Below are positions 60,878 to 64,000 of a stretch of 64,000 nucleotides of DNA, piece by piece. Made by a program: the position numbers and the translations under genes. The notes beneath the pieces were generated by a model that saw only the letters and a list, made by a program, of their open reading frames with translations, made no database searches and was not told the DNA's origin. The number at the start of each line of letters is the position of its first letter. The first letter of the stretch is position 1. The stretch spans positions 74,683 to 138,682 of the forward strand of contig CAJTMX010000005.1 of NCBI GenBank assembly GCA_910577235.1, given 5' to 3'. This DNA is from an uncultured Acetatifactor sp. GTDB taxonomy: Bacteria; Bacillota; Clostridia; Lachnospirales; Lachnospiraceae.

Positions 60878-62182
60878 TCACTCAGATAACAACCTTTTCG
60901 CAATGCCGTTGCAGGCGCTGTAGATGTTCTCGGGCTTATCCCCCACATTGAACTGACCGTCCTTATACAGAACCTTCCCATTGATGATCGTCATTTTCAC
61001 ATTGGACTTGCTGCCGCTGTAGACTACATTCTTGGGAATATTGTGGATGGGCTGCATGTTGGGCTGGTGCAGATCCAGCAGGATCATATCCGCCAGCTTG
61101 CCTTTTGCCAACACATCCGCTCTGTTAAGGCGCATGGCTTTGGCCCCGTTTACCGTGGCCATCTTCAGTACTTCCATAGCGTCCAGACTTGCCGCGTCCA
61201 TCTCCCGCAGCTTGGACAGGCCGGACACCAGAAACATCTCCCTGAACATATCCAGCGCATTGTTGCTGGCGGCTCCGTCGGTGCCGATGGCAACCGGGAT
61301 CTGCCTTTTGACAAAGTCCACTATGGGCGCCACGCCGCTGGCCAGCTTGGCATTGGATGCCGGATTGGTGATCACATACATACGCCTCCTGCGGAATACG
61401 TCCATATCCTCGTCCGTCATATGTACGCAGTGATAACCGCCTCCGCCAAAATCAAACATTCCCAGAGAATCCAGAAAAAATGCCGGGGTCATACCGTATT
61501 TTTTCTTACACTCCCGCACCTCGTCCATGGTCTCGGACATATGGGTGAACACAGGGGCCCTATGTCTGTGCGCCAGAGAGGAAAGCTGGGTCATCAACGC
61601 CTTGTCGCAGGTATATTCCGCATGAAAGCCTAACTGGTAAGTGATCAGAGGATTCTTGCGGTTCCAGTGTACATATTCCTCCTCCACCTGATCTATAGAG
61701 GATGTAAAATTGTTCAGACCGCTGACCAGCACACAGCGCATCCCCATATCCAGGCATGCTTTCGCCGTCACATCGGGACGCAGATACATGTCGAAGATCG
61801 AGGTAATGCCGCTGGTCAGATATTCCAGGATCGCCAGGCGATTCAACTGATAGATATCCTGGTCCGTCAGTTTCTTTTCCGCCGGAAATACAATGTTCTG
61901 CAGCCAATCCTGCAGAGGCACATCATCCGACGCGGAACGCAGAAATGTCATGGCGGAATGAGTATGCGCGTCTTTAAAGCCTGGCATCAGCAGGTTCTCT
62001 TCACAATCAATCTCATAGTCCCAGGAGATATGGGGCACATTTTCCCCTCTCCATTCTCTTTCAATTTCTTCCTGATCCGCCACATATACGATCTTCTCGT
62101 TTTTGACCCATATTTCTCCCAGAAAGATATCTCTGCCCGGTTCCATAGTCAAAATCCTGGCGTTATATAATCTTAAATTCAT
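60878..62182 (-). CDS. Amidohydrolase, MTA/SAH deaminase-like
   Basis: A 434-residue metal-dependent deaminase of the MtaD/SsnA group. The metal motif DAHTHSAM lies near residue 70-77, with GFHAEYTC near 190, HMSET near 222 and IGTDGAASNN near 310 for the remaining ligands. Related enzymes deaminate 5-methylthioadenosine, S-adenosylhomocysteine or guanine-type purines; the exact substrate cannot be fixed. Adjacent purine salvage genes fit any of these. Confidence 0.9.
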   Translation of the reverse strand: MNLRLYNARILTMEPGRDIFLGEIWVKNEKIVYVADQEEIEREWRGENVPHISWDYEIDCEENLLMPGFKDAHTHSAMTFLRSASDDVPLQDWLQNIVFPAEKKLTDQDIYQLNRLAILEYLTSGITSIFDMYLRPDVTAKACLDMGMRCVLVSGLNNFTSSIDQVEEEYVHWNRKNPLITYQLGFHAEYTCDKALMTQLSSLAHRHRAPVFTHMSETMDEVRECKKKYGMTPAFFLDSLGMFDFGGGGYHCVHMTDEDMDVFRRRRMYVITNPASNAKLASGVAPIVDFVKRQIPVAIGTDGAASNNALDMFREMFLVSGLSKLREMDAASLDAMEVLKMATVNGAKAMRLNRADVLAKGKLADMILLDLHQPNMQPIHNIPKNVVYSGSKSNVKMTIINGKVLYKDGQFNVGDKPENIYSACNGIAKRLLSE

Positions 62183-62275
62183 TCTGCTATATTTCCTCTT
62201 TTTCCGGTTTCCCTATTTTACGGTGTTAATCCATCGCCGCTGCCTCGACTGGCCGTGCTTAAGCCTGTCCATATT

Positions 62276-62719
62276 TTACGCATCTCTGTGATCCCACCGG
62301 GGACCAAAACTCTCGGGCAGTAGTTCCTCCAAAGTATATTCCTGAAAATCTTCCGTGCTCCTGCCTACCAGAATGCGAAAATCCGGCCTGCAGAACTCCC
62401 GCATCACCTGTCTGCATACCCCGCAGGGATAGGCCATATCGGGGAAAATATCCCCCTGTCCCAGCTCCATGGGGCCACCCACGATGGCAATGGCGCAAAA
62501 AGAGCGTTTTCCCTGACTGACTGCCTTGAAAAACGCTGTCCTCTCGGCACAGTTCGTAGCTCCGTAGGAGGCGTTTTCTATATTACAGCCCTGATAGACT
62601 TCCCCGTCATCGGCAAGCAGCGCCGCTCCCACCAGATATTTGGAATATGGGGCATACGCCTGTTTTCTTGCCTCTATAGCCGCCTGTATCAATTCTCTGT
62701 CCCGTCTCCTGTCTTCCAT
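62276..62719 (-). CDS. cdd: Cytidine deaminase
   Basis: Cdd deaminates cytidine and deoxycytidine to uridine and deoxyuridine. Zinc ligands and the catalytic glutamate are visible as C57-A-E59 and P98-C99-G-V-C102. The length of 147 residues is slightly longer than usual, owing to a charged C-terminal tail (GPRWDHRDA). It lies 22 bases after the purine nucleoside phosphorylase gene. Confidence 0.95.
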   Translation of the reverse strand: MEDRRRDRELIQAAIEARKQAYAPYSKYLVGAALLADDGEVYQGCNIENASYGATNCAERTAFFKAVSQGKRSFCAIAIVGGPMELGQGDIFPDMAYPCGVCRQVMREFCRPDFRILVGRSTEDFQEYTLEELLPESFGPRWDHRDA

Positions 62720-62741
62720 GCCGCCTCCGTTGTACCCGCAT

Positions 62742-63578
62742 TTACATTTTCCCGAAATTTTTTACGGATTCCGTCACCAGGCTCTTAAAAGCGGGGGCTG
62801 CCTTGTCCGCCGCCTCCTGTACCTCCCTGTGAGAAAGGGGATTGGCTGTCATGCCCGCCGCCAGATTGCACACGCAGGAGATCCCGCAGATCTTCATACC
62901 CATATGGGCCGCTGCCACCGCTTCCACCGCCGTGCTCATGCCCACGGCGTCACAGCCCAGCGTCCGCAGCATGCGGATCTCCGCCGGAGTCTCAAAGGAT
63001 GGTCCTGTGAGCTGGGCATACACGCCCTGCTGGAGGAAAATATGCCTCTCTCGGGCGGCCGCTTTTATGACTGTCTGAAGCTCGCCGTCATACACATGGG
63101 TCATATCCGGGAAACGTGTCCCAAGTTCCTCAATATTGGCACCTATCAGGGGATTGGGCGCAAAACAGGAAATATGGTCGGTGATCAGCATCAGATCCCC
63201 GGCATGGAATGAAGTGTTTACACCGCCGGAGGCGTTGGTCAGAAAGAGAATTTCCGCGCCCAACAGTTTCATCAGACGTATGGGAAGGACCACATCGCCG
63301 ATATCATACCCTTCATAGTAGTGAACTCTGCCTTTCATGCACACCACAGGCACTTCTTCCACATAACCGAAGATAAAACGACCATCGTGTCCCGGTACCG
63401 TAGATACCGGAAACCCCTCGATATCTCCATAAGGAACTTGCGCCGACACCCGGATGGTGTCCGCGTAATCTCCCAGACCGGAGCCGAGGACAATAGCTAC
63501 TTTGGGGACAAAGTCGGTGATCTGGCGAATGCAGGATTCACATTTTTTTAATTTATCGTAGATGTTGGAGGATGTCAT
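62742..63578 (-). CDS. punA: Purine nucleoside phosphorylase
   Basis: A 278-residue trimeric-type phosphorylase that splits purine nucleosides to base and ribose 1-phosphate. Phosphate and base sites are visible: VLGSGLGDYAD near 30-40, MKGRVHYYEGY near 82, FLTNASGGVN near 112 and VGMSTAVEAVAAAHMG near 217-232. An AAGGAG site precedes the ATG. It heads the salvage run punA-cdd-amidohydrolase-permease. Confidence 0.95.
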   Translation of the reverse strand: MTSSNIYDKLKKCESCIRQITDFVPKVAIVLGSGLGDYADTIRVSAQVPYGDIEGFPVSTVPGHDGRFIFGYVEEVPVVCMKGRVHYYEGYDIGDVVLPIRLMKLLGAEILFLTNASGGVNTSFHAGDLMLITDHISCFAPNPLIGANIEELGTRFPDMTHVYDGELQTVIKAAARERHIFLQQGVYAQLTGPSFETPAEIRMLRTLGCDAVGMSTAVEAVAAAHMGMKICGISCVCNLAAGMTANPLSHREVQEAADKAAPAFKSLVTESVKNFGKM

Positions 63579-63761
63579 AGGGGACTCCTTTTTGGTGGGG
63601 AACTGACGGTGGAAAAGATCGCCGGTTCGGGGTTAGGACACTGGGGACACCCGGGTTGAATTGCCAGTGGCCGTGGGAACATATGTGGCAGGGCTGAGTT
63701 TGTGCGGGTACTACAGGCAGAGCAGCGAACACCCTTTAGGGCTTTCACTGTCGTTTCGCTC

Positions 63762-63825
63762 GTCAAATGCATATATAGGCAGATGCCCGAGCCGGCTTTG
63801 GCATCTGCCTATATATGCATTTGAC
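63762..63825. repeat. Perfect inverted repeat with 26-bp arms
   Basis: Arms 63762-63787 and 63800-63825 are perfectly complementary (the left begins GTCAAATGCATATATAGGCA). The 12-base loop contains the 8-bp palindrome AGCCGGCT. No T run follows on either side, so a plain terminator is not the obvious reading. Confidence 0.95.
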
Positions 63826-63890
63826 TCTGCCCTACACGCACATTATACCCAATTTATTCCTAAAAAGCAATTCAATTAAATAAAAAGTTT

Positions 63891-63927
63891 GGGACTGCCA
63901 CTTATTGCGGCAGCCCCTTGTTTTTCC
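63891..63927. terminator. Terminator hairpin, probably bidirectional
   Basis: GGGACTGCC pairs with GGCAGCCCC (one mismatch) around a 9-base loop, followed on the plus strand by TTGTTTTT and on the minus strand by AAACTTTTTA. It probably ends a transcript entering from the right of the window. Confidence 0.75.
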
Positions 63928-64000
63928 ATCTTTTCAGTGTCGGAAACGGGTCTTTAACAGTTCTACAACACAAAAAGTACCTACAGGCCGCTTAGTGCCT

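Larger units (their letters stand above)
63579..64000. other. Non-coding region upstream of punA
   Basis: No gene is supported. It should contain the punA promoter, though none stands out, and it carries the long palindrome at 63762-63825 and a terminator hairpin at 63891-63927. Confidence 0.5.

Overview
The window looks like ordinary chromosome from an anaerobic, low-to-mid GC Firmicute, most likely a member of the Lachnospiraceae (Clostridium cluster XIVa). The reasons are: a short-form HisG that needs HisZ; a TIGR03960-type radical SAM protein followed by its DUF2344 partner and an RNase E/G; a ribosomal protein L27 with the Firmicute N-terminal extension next to its Prp protease; class III (oxygen-sensitive) ribonucleotide reductase; SepF plus MinCDE; and a LexA gene divergent from a YneA-like LysM protein. 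Strong TTGACA/TATAAT-type promoters with 17-bp spacers and GGAGG-type ribosome sites are common. No prophage, CRISPR array, rRNA or tRNA was recognised. This assignment is inference from gene content, not from a marker-gene comparison.

Layout, left to right. (1) 1-4325: the end of a histidine operon (hisZ, hisG, hisD, hisB, hisI and a small membrane protein). (2) 4654-10584: a tightly overlapping run of a B12-type radical SAM protein, DUF2344 protein, RNase G-like protein, Nudix hydrolase and a D-lactate dehydrogenase-like enzyme. (3) 10607-13513: small membrane and lipoprotein genes, one apparently split by a frameshift, and a ThrH-type phosphatase. (4) 13514-13772: a non-coding knot of inverted and tandem repeats between convergent genes. 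(5) 13773-20022: dtd, an AI-2E family permease, a TtcA-like tRNA thiolase coupled to a tyrosine recombinase, and the SOS pair lexA/LysM protein. (6) 20099-25122: minus-strand nadD-yqeK-rsfS and rplU-prp-rpmA-obgE-yhbY clusters. (7) 25174-31776: a kinase, rluD-lspA-aroB, and a division-linked group (HlyD-like protein, YggS, SepF). (8) 31780-49814: a long minus-strand cell-shape, division and repair block (mutS-mutL-miaA, methionine-gamma-lyase-like, radC, mreBCD, PBP2, minCDE, rodA, mgsA, dacA). (9) 50073-63578: an odd thioredoxin-reductase-like flavoprotein, dut and nrdDG, a WYL regulator, a membrane-bound MutS-like ATPase, and a purine/pyrimidine salvage group (NCS2 permease, amidohydrolase, cytidine deaminase, purine nucleoside phosphorylase). 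(10) 63579-64000: no gene seen, but a long perfect palindrome and a terminator.

The gene complement is housekeeping, and I found no convincing wholly new system. The most interesting signals are non-coding or structural: a full-length fold-back element (MITE-like, 154 bp, flanked by TAA) inserted exactly at the minC stop codon between minC and minD; three long inverted repeats, two of them perfect with 26-29 bp arms; an inverted 12-bp repeat joining the rplU promoter spacer to its ribosome-binding site; an in-frame 39-bp tandem repeat that lengthens the radical SAM protein; a thioredoxin-reductase homologue without its CxxC; and a divergent SOS promoter region with several LexA-type boxes.
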